Part shown: in pieces, positions 34,663-44,205 of the stretch | Numbering within the stretch: the stretch's first letter is position 1 | Layout of the letters: each line of letters opens with the position of its first letter | Source of the DNA: Haloarcula rubra | Lineage (GTDB): Archaea; Halobacteriota; Halobacteria; Halobacteriales; Haloarculaceae | NCBI RefSeq assembly: GCF_019599465.1 | Contig: NZ_RKLR01000012.1 | Span: forward strand, 1 to 64,000 | Direction of reading: 5' to 3' | Length of the DNA: 64,000 nucleotides | The notes under the pieces: generated by a model | The model's input: only the letters and a program-made list of their open reading frames with translations | Told to the model about the DNA's origin: nothing | Database searches by the model: none | Translations under genes and position numbers: made by a program

Positions 34663-35616
34663 TCATATGAGAGATGGTGTCGCGAGACCGAATGCAAACA
34701 AAAATGAAAACGCAAGCAATAGCTTTCCTGTCCGTTCTAATGCTGGGTTGAGCGCCTCTCCCGTCGTCTCTTCTCGGATTGTCATCCAAAGTCGCCAAGC
34801 CAGCGGCGTCGTCAACAGTGGAGTAAGTGGAAACACACTCTGCCAACATACTGCGAAGACGAGAGGAACGAGATAGGAAAGTGCGAGCAGGGCAGTGTAC
34901 TCGATTCTACTCCACTGGTATCCAATCTTCACAGCGAGTGTCCTCTTCCCCGTTTCACGGTCGGTTTCCAGATCGCGGATATTGTTCACCACGAGAATGT
35001 TCGTCGAGAGCGCGGCCGCCGGTAAACTCGCTACGACTGCCGCAACTGGGACTGTTCCTGCAGGTATCGAAATCGGAATTGGACCCACGGTAGCGACCGT
35101 CGATACAGCCTGAACGTAGTACGTTCCTGTGACCGCAACCAAACCGAAGAAGATGAATACAAACAGGTCACCGAGGCCATGGTACCCGAACGGATAGGGT
35201 CCGCCAGTATAAGCGAATCCAGCAAGAATTGAGAGGAGACCGACAGCAATGATCGGCACGCCACCGATATATACCAAGTAGATACCGACGAGTGCTGCAA
35301 GCGAGAACGACACGTAAATTGCTCCTTGGACACGCTTGGGAGAGATAAGACCCGACTGAGTAACCCTCTGAAATCCTTCTCTGTCTTCTGTGTCAGCACC
35401 ACGAATTGCGTCGTAGTAATCATTCGTAAAGTTTGATCCTATCTGAAGAAAAAGCGCTCCGAGCAACGCAGCAACTGCAGGTCCAACAGCGAACACACCA
35501 TCGTGAATCGCTAAACCGACGCCGACGATGACTGGGGAAGCTCCTGCCGGTAGCGTCTGTGGACGGATAGCCATCAACCACGCTCTCAAACGGGCTACAC
35601 TGTGTTGATTGTCCAT
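34663..35616 (-). CDS. menA: 1,4-dihydroxy-2-naphthoate polyprenyltransferase (menaquinone biosynthesis)
   Basis: A 317-residue UbiA-family membrane enzyme with about eight to nine helices. The first Asp-rich prenyl-diphosphate site is NFTNDYYDAIRGAD near residue 65, and the second is NIRDLETDRETGKRTLAV near residue 210. The N-terminal AIRPQTLPAGASPVIVG is typical of MenA rather than other UbiA enzymes. It attaches a polyprenyl chain to dihydroxynaphthoate in the membrane. It is not accompanied by other men genes here. Confidence 0.9.
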   Translation of the reverse strand: MDNQHSVARLRAWLMAIRPQTLPAGASPVIVGVGLAIHDGVFAVGPAVAALLGALFLQIGSNFTNDYYDAIRGADTEDREGFQRVTQSGLISPKRVQGAIYVSFSLAALVGIYLVYIGGVPIIAVGLLSILAGFAYTGGPYPFGYHGLGDLFVFIFFGLVAVTGTYYVQAVSTVATVGPIPISIPAGTVPVAAVVASLPAAALSTNILVVNNIRDLETDRETGKRTLAVKIGYQWSRIEYTALLALSYLVPLVFAVCWQSVFPLTPLLTTPLAWRLWMTIREETTGEALNPALERTGKLLLAFSFLFAFGLATPSLI

Positions 35617-36412
35617 CGCTACAAGATTTCCAGTGACGCTATTTTTTTCTGTTGAGATCGATTCTCACCTGTCAGTGCGCTGTAGCGCCCATTATTCGAC
35701 CGCGAGAGCGGACGGTTCACACCGAGAGAACGAGGCCCACCGCGTGGAGCACTTGAAGGTCCTATGCGACCTGCAGGACAGAACGGGGAACATCACAGAA
35801 TTCGTCTCTCTCCCTTCCATCCACAAAATACTCGCCTCTGCGATGACGGCGTCGTCGAGTCCGGCGCCTCGAAGGCTGGTGATGAACTTCTCATCGCTGT
35901 CTCGCGACTGTTCCTCGATAATGTTGAACACATCCAATCGTGGGTGAAGTATGGTGATGAGTTCGGCCTGGAGATCCTGAACTGCGGTGTAGACGACTTT
36001 ATGGGCACTATTCTCTCCGAGGAAATCACGAAGCAAGCGGGCGGCGAGTACGGCGAGTGCCGTTCGTTCAGGGACAATGTGGATATGCTGAGCGCAATCG
36101 GGTGCCCCCCGGTCAAGCGTAACACCGACTACAGCGAGCGCCGACGGATTGACCCGGACGACAAGGTGTTCAGCCCCGATCCAGGCGTGCCGTTCGCGCG
36201 CACGCCACTACTCGGATAGAGGAATCGGGAGTGATGACGACAACACACGGGGCGCTGGCAAGTTTTTCCGCCTCACCGCAACGATGTTCGACTCATTGTC
36301 TGCGGAATATAGTTGCAAACCGTAATCTTTGAGATACCGCCTGTAGGCCTGCAACGCGGAGGTGAGTAAAAGATTATAAATACTTGAACAGGCAACCTTC
36401 TCGTTGAGAGAA
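35617..36412. other. Gene-poor stretch with a start-less coding-like frame on the minus strand
   Basis: About 795 bp. On the minus strand, 36207 down to 35692 is open for 172 codons with strong third-position GC bias (VNPSALAVVGVTLDRGAPD, then FNIIEEQSRDSDEKFITSL). There is no ATG or GTG near its start, which lies right after a TAG, so this looks like a truncated or decayed gene of unknown family. Confidence 0.4.
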
Positions 36413-36673
36413 ATGGCAGTTCAGCAAACACGACTAGAAATGGCTGAAGGGGAAGCAGACACGGTCTCTCGTGCTATTGTCCAACATGTTGCAGAGGTTG
36501 CAGACAAGGACTTGACCGAACTACCACCATTGTACGAAACGATTGACCCAGATGCATTAGATACGCTCTTAGATTCACTTGACGAAGATAACAGCTCGTT
36601 TTCGCTGGAGTTTACATATGCTGGACAACAGATTTCAATCAAAATAGATGAGACTGTGGGCTGTAGTGAGTAG
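36413..36673 (+). CDS. HalOD1 output-domain protein
   Basis: An 86-residue HalOD1 protein: VSRAIVQHVAEVADKDLTEL, then PPLYETIDPDALDTLLDSL, then LEFTYAGQQISIKID. It starts at ATG 36413 behind a TATA box (GATTATAAATA, about 40 bp upstream). Its predicted role is a signal-output module. It shares its length and layout with the protein at 28764-29024. Confidence 0.88.
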   Translation: MAVQQTRLEMAEGEADTVSRAIVQHVAEVADKDLTELPPLYETIDPDALDTLLDSLDEDNSSFSLEFTYAGQQISIKIDETVGCSE

Positions 36674-36871
36674 TCAGTAGATTATTTTTGGAATTCTAAA
36701 ATAGTCCGTCATACTAGGCAGTGAAGACGAGGGGCTCAGACGAGTCCTACATCCGCGGGAGCCATATAACGACTTACGGAAAATTGCGAGGATTAGAGGG
36801 GTCAGAAGTGACATCGTTCGTGGTGCCCTTTTATACTCGCTTTCGGACGGTCACTGCCGGTATTGGTGTCC

Positions 36872-37366
36872 TCAGTTATCCTGGACGAACGTGACTGGAC
36901 AGGGTGCCTCAAGCATCAGCGTCTGTGCCAAGCTACCGAAGACAGCTTTGTCGGTCGGAGTACGGCGACTCCCACCGACCACGAGACGGTCGGCGTCAAT
37001 CTCCGACGCTAGAGCGAGTAGTGCCTCGTCGGGTTCGCCGACCGCTCCGCGGATATCGTACTCAATCCCGATGTCCTCGAAGCGGTCGAGTATTGACTGG
37101 ACTGTCTCGTGTTTGGCGGCGATCTCGTCAGGGGAGTACTCTTCGAGGAGCTCGTCGTACTCTGACTGAGAGAGAATCTGTGGAAAGCCCCCTCCTGATA
37201 TCGGTGGGATCGTCGGCGTGAACTCGTCAGTGTCCTTAGGAATGGCGTGAGCCACTACGACGGTGGCATCGGTCGGTTTGGCGCTTTCTACAGCGACGTC
37301 GACGAGCCGGTGCACCCGGTCCTCATCTGCGTCGCTGACGGGAAGCAGGATTGACTCGACTGTCAT
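36872..37366 (-). CDS. Universal stress protein (UspA family)
   Basis: A 164-residue single-domain USP. The N-terminal strand is TVESILLPVSD and the C-terminal nucleotide-binding loop is VVGGSRRTPTDKAVFGSLAQ, in the position of the G-2x-G-9x-G(S/T) ATP-binding motif. It ends APCPVTFV. The start MTVESI at 37366 was chosen over a longer extension. A paralogue at 57828 shares the same C-terminal layout, so the two bracket the sugar-acid gene cluster. Ligand or target is unknown. Confidence 0.9.
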   Translation of the reverse strand: MTVESILLPVSDADEDRVHRLVDVAVESAKPTDATVVVAHAIPKDTDEFTPTIPPISGGGFPQILSQSEYDELLEEYSPDEIAAKHETVQSILDRFEDIGIEYDIRGAVGEPDEALLALASEIDADRLVVGGSRRTPTDKAVFGSLAQTLMLEAPCPVTFVQDN

Positions 37367-37524
37367 ATGTATACCAGTGACCATCAAGTATAATAATATT
37401 TGTTTTCCGTAATGGGCTGGCAGATTCGAAGAACGTGTCGCGTCATGTGACACCACTCACTGGTGAGGTTCGGCTTGACTACCGTGACCGATTGTCGCCA
37501 ATCTCACCAGGTCTCTATCGTCGC

Positions 37525-38775
37525 TCAGTCGTCGGAGGGTGTTTTGCTCACCGTTGAGTCGACAGTGGATCGGGTCACGAACCAAGTCGCCACGAGGGCT
37601 CCTGCGACGACGAGTTGGGCGTAACCGACGATCCGGAGCATCCCCACGCGCCCGAATGCGTCAACGAGCGGCATTGGAGCGAACGGCGAGAGCGCGAATC
37701 CACCATAGGTCATCATGGTAATACCACTCAGAGCGCGCCCGCGAACCTCCTCTTGGACGACCGACGCCACCCAGTCGTTCACCGTAGGCATGACAATGCC
37801 GAATCCCATCGCACCGGCGATGACGACACCTGCTATCACGAGTGGGGCGGAGTTAGCGGCTGTGAACAGGAGGAATCCAGCACCTCCAACAGCGAAGGCG
37901 GCCGCCATCACCGTAATGTGCTGTACGTGTTGTTTGATTCGACCATACAGCGTGGCGGCAACGACTCCCGCGACCATCACGCCCGAAATCACCAGTCCGA
38001 TCTGTGAACCGCCCACGCTGAGCGAACTTTGGAGGTAGTACGGGACCTCAATCATGACTAGATTGGTCGCCATCATCCCGAGAAGTACCAGGAGGTAGAT
38101 ACCGATCACTAGTTTCGCAGGCGCCTCCCGTACGATCTTGGCGGCCGCCTCGAGCCGGCTGACTTCGTTGTCTCTTGCCGACTCTTTCACATCGGGTTCC
38201 GGCAGGAACCGAATGATCGGTGGGACGAACAAAAGCGCCCCCGCGAAAACGAGGAAGATATATCGCCAACCGATACTCGAAGCGATGTAACCCCCAAGGG
38301 TGGCTGCGACAGCACCGCCACCGGCCTGTACCGCGCCGTAGTAACCCATAACCGATTCGCGACGGTTGCCTGAATAGTAGTCTGCGATGAGTGTCGGCAC
38401 CGTCACCATGAGTGCACCGACGGCGATTCCATCAAGAATACGCGTTGCGAGGATCAGGTAGATTGAGTCGAGGAAGAACGCGGCGCTCGTCCCGACACCG
38501 TAGATGATCACTGCAGCGATCAGGATGGGCTTGCGCGCGTACTTGTCGAGCAGATACCCTGTGAGCGGCGCGACAACGATCACGATCCACGCTGAGGTTG
38601 TGCTAACGAGCTGCGCCAGCGTCTCCGAGTTCGGCAGGTGGGAGAACGTCTCCTGGATGGCTGGAATGGTCGGATTGATTAGCGCCCCAGAGAACGACGG
38701 GATGACGCCGATTAAGACCAACGTCACGAGCATCGACCAGTGGAACGACTTCGAGTGGTCTGCCGACATGCTCAT
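37525..38775 (-). CDS. MFS transporter at the edge of the uronate cluster
   Basis: A 416-residue MFS permease with about 12 transmembrane segments. The motif A loops are GYLLDKYARKPILIA (TM2-TM3) and a weaker copy near YGRIKQH (TM8-TM9). It belongs to the general drug/sugar major-facilitator group. By position, between a USP and a BASS-family transporter beside the uronate genes, it may import a sugar acid or export a product, but substrate is not shown by sequence. Confidence 0.82.
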   Translation of the reverse strand: MSMSADHSKSFHWSMLVTLVLIGVIPSFSGALINPTIPAIQETFSHLPNSETLAQLVSTTSAWIVIVVAPLTGYLLDKYARKPILIAAVIIYGVGTSAAFFLDSIYLILATRILDGIAVGALMVTVPTLIADYYSGNRRESVMGYYGAVQAGGGAVAATLGGYIASSIGWRYIFLVFAGALLFVPPIIRFLPEPDVKESARDNEVSRLEAAAKIVREAPAKLVIGIYLLVLLGMMATNLVMIEVPYYLQSSLSVGGSQIGLVISGVMVAGVVAATLYGRIKQHVQHITVMAAAFAVGGAGFLLFTAANSAPLVIAGVVIAGAMGFGIVMPTVNDWVASVVQEEVRGRALSGITMMTYGGFALSPFAPMPLVDAFGRVGMLRIVGYAQLVVAGALVATWFVTRSTVDSTVSKTPSDD

Positions 38776-38981
38776 TCACCGGATCTTGTTCCGCTCTCCG
38801 AACGGTGCATAATTGCAAATCGACTCCCTAAGAGATGACGTGGCATACACTTAGATGTGTACCCACAACTATTATAAATATCTTTCTATGACGGTTGCAG
38901 TGAGTGCAAGGCGCTTAGGTTCAACTTTTTATGGGTCTGCCCGATTCGGTGTCTTCCCTAATAGGCGTCGAGCAGCAGTGA

Positions 38982-39818
38982 TCAGGATCGCCATACACCG
39001 GCGGCGATTCCCGGAACGATGACGCTCACGAGGCTGAATGCGATGATTGTCACGAGAACATCTGGTGAGGGAAAGCTTGTCGTCGCAACGAGCAATGCTA
39101 TGGCCGCGTTTCGAGCCGTAGTTGACGTCGCGAGGACCTCTCGGGTGGATTTTTCCGGACCACCGAAGGCGTATCCTGTGATCATCGAACCAACCACGAT
39201 CACGGAAGATATAATCATCACGCCAGTCCCGACCAGCCGGCCGATCTCGCTGACGTTGATTGCCAGCAAGAGCGCTATTAGAACAAAAAGTAAGATAGTC
39301 GAGAGCCTGCGCATCGGGCCGTGTAACGTCAAGGCGAGCGCCTGATGGCATTCACGTAAACCGAATCCTACGAGTAGTGGAAGAAGCTGAACGAGGATGA
39401 CCATCCGTGCTATCCCGATCAGGTTGACACCTACATTCCCGGGGACGAGAAGCGCCAACGACGCCGGGATTGTGAAAACGGAAACGGTCGCTAACATGAC
39501 CATGAGACCACTTGCGAAGGCAACATTGCTGTTCGATATTTCTGCGAGCTTCGGTCCGAACGGTGCACCGGGCGACACAGCAATCAAGAACAATCCGACT
39601 GTGTGACTTGTGTTCAGTGGAGCGATGAGGACTGCTGCCATCACTAATAACGGAACGCCGACGAGATTTACGAACATAGACCGCATCACGAGCCCGAACT
39701 GGGTAACCGAGGCCAGGACGTCGTCAATACGAATCTCAAGACCAACCGAGAACATAGTCGCGAGGACGAACATCGTGACCAGCGGATCCACAAGCGCGGC
39801 GGGGCTTAGAACCACCAT
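38982..39818 (-). CDS. Bile acid:sodium symporter (BASS)-family transporter
   Basis: A 278-residue membrane protein with about nine helices and the fold of the BASS family. It has a conserved SPGAPFGPKLAEISNSN crossover loop and a second one at STTARNAAIALLVATTSFP. It is likely a sodium-coupled carrier for an organic anion. It is divergent from mannonate dehydratase, with 173 bp between starts, and could supply the acid substrates of the neighbouring pathway. Confidence 0.8.
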   Translation of the reverse strand: MVVLSPAALVDPLVTMFVLATMFSVGLEIRIDDVLASVTQFGLVMRSMFVNLVGVPLLVMAAVLIAPLNTSHTVGLFLIAVSPGAPFGPKLAEISNSNVAFASGLMVMLATVSVFTIPASLALLVPGNVGVNLIGIARMVILVQLLPLLVGFGLRECHQALALTLHGPMRRLSTILLFVLIALLLAINVSEIGRLVGTGVMIISSVIVVGSMITGYAFGGPEKSTREVLATSTTARNAAIALLVATTSFPSPDVLVTIIAFSLVSVIVPGIAAGVWRS

Positions 39819-39991
39819 TCATACTTGACTCGGTCAGAGAGCGTCAAAAGTGACGTGGACCAGTCGCGTCGGCACCATGTCTGTATTCACAGCGCCTGCC
39901 TCGTTGTATTGCGGGCATCAGTACGGGCACTGGAATCTGCGGTGGTCTCGAAACGATAATGTATATACGCTTCTGCCAACATTTGGCTAAT

Positions 39992-40951
39992 ATGGTTCGA
40001 CCAGCCTTAGTGCTCCCCCCAGAGCCCGACGAGCGGTGGCAACTGGCAAAGCAGATGGGCGTCACCGACGCCGTAATACATCCTCTCGAAATCGGCGATG
40101 ACAAAACTTCGTGGACCTATGACGAGCTCCGCGGACTCCAGAACTGGCTTGAAGACGCCGGCCTGAACTTCTCCGTACTGGAAGGCAGCGTTCCGCTAAC
40201 CGACCGCGTCCGCCTTGGGCTCAAGGGCCGAGACGAAGACATCGATGAATTCAAACAGTTCCTCCGGGACTGCGGCGACCTCGGTATCTCTGTCGTCTGT
40301 TACGACTGGATGGCCGGCGTCCGCTGGGCTCGGACTGAGGCACATATCGAGTCTCGCGGTGGGTCCTACGTGACCGGCTACGACAATCAGAAGATGCAGG
40401 GTGGACCGACTGTAGCGGCTTCCGAGCGTAGCCACGAAGAGATCTTCCAGGCGTTGGCGTATTTCCTTGAGGAGGTTATTCCAGTGGCCGAAGAGGCGGG
40501 CGTCAAGCTTGGACTCCACCCTGATGATCCGCCGCGCGAGTCCGTTCGCGACGTCCCCCGTGTCGCCAATAGTGTCGAGAACTACGAGCGAATCTTAGAT
40601 GTCGTCGACAGCGAGCACAACGGCGTCACGTTCTGCCAGGGCAACTTCGCCGCGATGGGTGCAGATATCCCGAAGGCGATTCGAAACTTCGGTGAGCGAA
40701 TCAACTTCGTTCATTTCCGTGATGTCGAGGGCGATGCAAACCAGTTCGTCGAGACATGGCACGACGACGGTCCGACAGACATGCACGCAGCGATGGCAGC
40801 CTACGAGGAGGCCGTCGACGGCGAGGTGCCGATGCGACCTGACCACGTGCCAACGATGGCCGGTGAGGACAACTCCAATCCCGGCTACCACACGAAGGGA
40901 CGACTGTTCGCAATCGGCTACATGCGTGGTCTGATGGATTCAGTCGAGTAG
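39992..40951 (+). CDS. uxuA: Mannonate dehydratase
   Basis: A 319-residue TIM-barrel enzyme that converts D-mannonate to 2-keto-3-deoxygluconate. The metal and catalytic set is complete: LGLHPDDPP, CQGN with its Cys, VHFRDV and RPDHVP. The substrate loop VCYDWMAGVRWARTEAH fits the classical UxuA pattern of CYxFMPVxxWxRTxL. The ATG at 39992 lies about 25-30 bp after a TATA box (GTATATAC), which supports a leaderless start. It stands opposite the glucuronidase-transporter operon and completes the isomerase route with UxaC and UxuB. Confidence 0.9.
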   Translation: MVRPALVLPPEPDERWQLAKQMGVTDAVIHPLEIGDDKTSWTYDELRGLQNWLEDAGLNFSVLEGSVPLTDRVRLGLKGRDEDIDEFKQFLRDCGDLGISVVCYDWMAGVRWARTEAHIESRGGSYVTGYDNQKMQGGPTVAASERSHEEIFQALAYFLEEVIPVAEEAGVKLGLHPDDPPRESVRDVPRVANSVENYERILDVVDSEHNGVTFCQGNFAAMGADIPKAIRNFGERINFVHFRDVEGDANQFVETWHDDGPTDMHAAMAAYEEAVDGEVPMRPDHVPTMAGEDNSNPGYHTKGRLFAIGYMRGLMDSVE

Positions 40952-41062
40952 GGCAAAAAATAATCTATCGTACCGGTCGACGACCGATACTACCGATCAA
41001 GATTTTCTGATGTCGGTGGCGGGTGTTCTTTCAAGTGGTCCTGGCGTACTTCTACAGTGTCG

Positions 41063-42847
41063 TCACTGTTGCTCCGAGGTGTAGAAGTCCCGGAGGACGT
41101 GGAATGCTTTCTTTTTGCGACCGTGCTGATCAACGACGCCCTTCCGGTTGTAACCGCGCTGGTATTCGTTCTGGCGCATCGGTGCTCGGAAGTCGAAGAG
41201 GATCCACGGAGATATGCCGGCCACTTGCTCTTTTGCTGCGACCGCTTCCGTCTGACCCCGGTAGATTGCAGCCTGATACTCCTCACTCCAGCGGTCGTCC
41301 TCTGTTCCGTGGTTGCCCCACTTGGCACCGCCGCCGGTCTCGGAGATAACGACCGGCGTCCCGTCGGGATCATCCTGGAAGTGCTGCATATCCTCGGAAT
41401 CACCGTAGTACCATCCGAAGTACTCGTTGATACCAACCACGTCAAGGGCGTCCTCCAGCGGATCTTGGATGACAAGCCCGTCGTCGGTCTCGTCTACGAA
41501 ACACGCCGCGGTCACGAGTCGCGTGTCGTCGAGATTCCGGACATAATCGGCCATCTCTGGGAGCACCTCATTTCGAGTTTCGTCATTGTGGTCGGTCTCG
41601 TTCGCGATTGACCAGAGCACGACCGATGCGCGGTTCCAGTCGCGCTGAATCAGCTCGCGGAGCTGTTGCCGGTACAGCTCCTGTATGTCCTCGTCGCCGA
41701 AGTTGATGTCCCAGTATGCGGGGACTTCCTCCCAGAGGAGAATGCCTTCCTCGTCCGCCGTCCGGGCCATCTCTTCGGTGTGGGGATAATGTGCCAGCCG
41801 TGCGAAGTTACAGCCCAGTTCGTTGATCCACTGGAAGCGCGTCTGGACATCTTCTACGTCGAGCGCACGCCCCTTGCCAGCGACTTCCTCGTGGAGTGCT
41901 ATACCGCGGAGCCACACCTCCTCGCCGTTGACAAGGACATCGCTCCCTCGAACCTCAACCTCACGGAAGCCGACACGGTCGGTGACCGCGTCGTCGCCAT
42001 ACGTGAGTTCAATCTCGTACAGGCGTGGGTTATCAGGACTCCACAGTGTCAGGTCGTCGCGGTCGAACGAGAGCTCCGCGCTGAGCCGTCCATCACTGTC
42101 GGACGTGAGCGATTCGTCGACATCAAGTTCTGGGAGGGAGATAGCGGCCTCAGCTCCCGTATCGGACCCGTCAAGCCAGGCATCGATATGGACATCGACT
42201 GCATCATCGCTGACGGTAGTCTCGACTTTGAAGTTTCGCAGGTACGTTTCCGGGACCGAAACGAGGTCGACCGATCGGTTGACACCACCGAAGTTGTACC
42301 AGTCGGTGCTCTCGTTCGGAATACCGTCCTCGTAGCGCTTGTTATCCATCCGAAGGACGATCACGTTCTCGCCGTCTTGGAGTTCGTCGGTGATTTCGAA
42401 GCTGAAGGGTGTGTAGCCTCCCTCGTGGTCTCCGAGGCGCTCGCCGTTGAGCCAAACTTCTGCCTTGTAGTTTACCGCACCGAATCGGAGGAACGTGCGG
42501 TCTTGTTCGTCGATCTCCTCTCGGTCGAACGTCCGCGCGAACCACACCCAGCCTTCGAAGTGACGGAACTCGGGCATTTCCTCGCCCCAGCTAGATGGGA
42601 CATCCACCGAGTATCCGTCATAGATATTGAAGTCCGTGATGTCGTCGTTGCCCGACGCACTGGGCTCGTAGATCGATTCAAAGCTCAGCGCCGGCTGCCC
42701 GTCATCGTCAGGAAGTGCCGCAACGTCGTCGTCATCATCGTCGACGAAGTCGTCGAAGTAATCCCGGAACATCTCGTACTGATCGGGAATTGCCTGCCAT
42801 TCGCCGTCAAGCGAGTAGCTATCTCGCGGATACTCTAACAGTTGCAT
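41063..42847 (-). CDS. uidA: Beta-glucuronidase (glycoside hydrolase family 2)
   Basis: A 594-residue GH2 enzyme. The sugar-binding domain (to about 160), Ig-like domain (to about 260) and TIM barrel are in normal order. The acid/base Glu is in SIANETDHN near residue 414, and the nucleophile Glu is in ISETGGGAKWG near 502. NEYFGWYY and YNRKGVV (N-x-K near 566-568) are hallmarks of glucuronidases that hold the sugar carboxylate, so beta-galactosidase is unlikely. No signal peptide is seen, so it acts inside the cell on imported glucuronides. The start at ATG 42847 is preferred over the TTG at 42850. It is the last gene after the ABC importer, with its own promoter. Confidence 0.9.
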   Translation of the reverse strand: MQLLEYPRDSYSLDGEWQAIPDQYEMFRDYFDDFVDDDDDDVAALPDDDGQPALSFESIYEPSASGNDDITDFNIYDGYSVDVPSSWGEEMPEFRHFEGWVWFARTFDREEIDEQDRTFLRFGAVNYKAEVWLNGERLGDHEGGYTPFSFEITDELQDGENVIVLRMDNKRYEDGIPNESTDWYNFGGVNRSVDLVSVPETYLRNFKVETTVSDDAVDVHIDAWLDGSDTGAEAAISLPELDVDESLTSDSDGRLSAELSFDRDDLTLWSPDNPRLYEIELTYGDDAVTDRVGFREVEVRGSDVLVNGEEVWLRGIALHEEVAGKGRALDVEDVQTRFQWINELGCNFARLAHYPHTEEMARTADEEGILLWEEVPAYWDINFGDEDIQELYRQQLRELIQRDWNRASVVLWSIANETDHNDETRNEVLPEMADYVRNLDDTRLVTAACFVDETDDGLVIQDPLEDALDVVGINEYFGWYYGDSEDMQHFQDDPDGTPVVISETGGGAKWGNHGTEDDRWSEEYQAAIYRGQTEAVAAKEQVAGISPWILFDFRAPMRQNEYQRGYNRKGVVDQHGRKKKAFHVLRDFYTSEQQ

Positions 42848-42858
42848 CAATTATAGAC

Positions 42859-42898
42859 GACGGGTCAACCGCATAAAAAAGTTCTGTGACGGGTCAAC
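42859..42898. promoter_or_regulatory. Direct repeats GACGGGTCAAC around the TATA box of the glucuronidase gene
   Basis: Two perfect 11-bp copies at 42859-42869 and 42888-42898 (29 bp apart) bracket the AT-rich TATA region (CTTTTTTATG on the minus strand) upstream of the glucuronidase. Spacing close to three helical turns suggests a regulator that binds both copies. The IclR protein at 51146 is the obvious candidate. Confidence 0.55.
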
Positions 42899-42992
42899 AC
42901 TCCACGCCTCGCGTAAATTTAGGCGTCGATCGTCGTCTGCAGATCGTCTAATCTGCGACGTCAATACCCAATGCTGCGCTGACGGCCGGTCG

Positions 42993-44168
42993 TTAGTTTG
43001 AGACCTGTTCGACTCGTGGTTCGAGACCGTGGACAAGCGCATCGCCAGTCGCGTTGTCGAAGAGATGGATTTGAGCACGGTCAAGCGCGATGTCTACTGT
43101 CTCTCCGGTCTCGATGTCGACAGTCGGCTCGACGGTCATCAGCAACTGGTCTGTCTGAGTGTCGGTTTGGTCTCCCTCGTCGAGATCCGTCTCGAAGGCC
43201 ACGTCCGCTCCCTCGGGACGCAAATAAACGACGAGTTCGTCGCCCATTGGCTGGACGACGTCGACCTCCATCGTAATCACGTCCGTCGCGGTGGCCGTGG
43301 TGCGGTGGGAATCGAGGTAGACATCCTCCGGACGAACACCGAGGACAACATCATCACCGTCGTTAGCGCCGACAGACGGTGGAATGTCGATATCCATGTC
43401 GAGGTCTGGGGCGACGAACGAACCACCGTTTATCTGACCGTTGATGAACCGCATGCTGGGCGAGCCAACGAAGCCTGCGACGAACAGGTTTGCTGGCTCG
43501 TTGTAACACTCGAGCGGCGGTGCGAACTGCTGGAGTTGTCCGTCGTTGATGATGGCGATGCGGTCGGACATCGTCATCGCCTCCGCCTGATCGTGTGTGA
43601 CGTACACCGTGGTCACGTCCAGTTCCTGCTGGAGCCGCTGGAGTTCCGTCCGCATGTGAACCCGAAGCTTCGCGTCGAGGTTCGCTAACGGTTCGTCCAT
43701 CAGGAACACCTCCGGATCCATGACGATCGCTCGGCCGATAGCGACGCGCTGGCGCTGCCCGCCCGACAGTTCGTCGGGCATCCGGTCGAGCATCCCGTTT
43801 ATCTGTAAGATATCGGCAGCCTGGTCGACGCGTTTGTCGATCTCCGAGTGCTTGTAGTTCTTCAGTCGGAGGCCGAAGGTCAGGTTCTCCCGGACGGTCA
43901 TATGAGGGAACAGCGCGATGTTCTGAAACACCATCGCGATGTCCCGGTCCTTCGGGGGCTTGTTCGTCACGTCCGTCCCGGCGATCTCGATGAGACCACT
44001 GGTCGGTTTGGTCAGCCCAGACACCGTCTCGAGTGTCGTCGACTTCCCACAGCCCGATGGGCCGATGAGCGAGATGAACTCGCCGTCTTTGATGTCTAAG
44101 TTCATGTCGTCGACCGCGACGACGTCGCTGTACCGCTTCGTTACACCGTCGAGTTTGAGGTGAGTCAT
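42993..44168 (-). CDS. Sugar ABC transporter ATP-binding protein (UgpC/MsmK type)
   Basis: A 391-residue ATPase with Walker A GPSGCGKST, signature LSGGQRQR, Walker B VFLMDEP and H-loop YVTHDQAEAM. The C-terminal TOBE domain starts about residue 240 and is typical of carbohydrate importers. It energises the permeases encoded upstream in the same operon (SBP, MalF, MalG, ATPase). ATP is hydrolysed on the cytoplasmic side. Confidence 0.93.
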   Translation of the reverse strand: MTHLKLDGVTKRYSDVVAVDDMNLDIKDGEFISLIGPSGCGKSTTLETVSGLTKPTSGLIEIAGTDVTNKPPKDRDIAMVFQNIALFPHMTVRENLTFGLRLKNYKHSEIDKRVDQAADILQINGMLDRMPDELSGGQRQRVAIGRAIVMDPEVFLMDEPLANLDAKLRVHMRTELQRLQQELDVTTVYVTHDQAEAMTMSDRIAIINDGQLQQFAPPLECYNEPANLFVAGFVGSPSMRFINGQINGGSFVAPDLDMDIDIPPSVGANDGDDVVLGVRPEDVYLDSHRTTATATDVITMEVDVVQPMGDELVVYLRPEGADVAFETDLDEGDQTDTQTDQLLMTVEPTVDIETGETVDIALDRAQIHLFDNATGDALVHGLEPRVEQVSN

Positions 44169-44205
44169 GGTCTGTCTGGATGTTGGTGGTAATTGTGTGC
44201 CAAGG

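Noticed and set aside
40974-40986. CGGTC-GAC-GACCG stem between uxuA and the glucuronidase as a terminator
   Set aside because: The stem is short and is not followed by a T-run on either strand, so there is too little support.
41666-42838. A 390-codon plus-strand ORF antisense to the glucuronidase
   Set aside because: It is a shadow of the GC-rich GH2 gene, which has complete catalytic motifs; the antisense translation has none.
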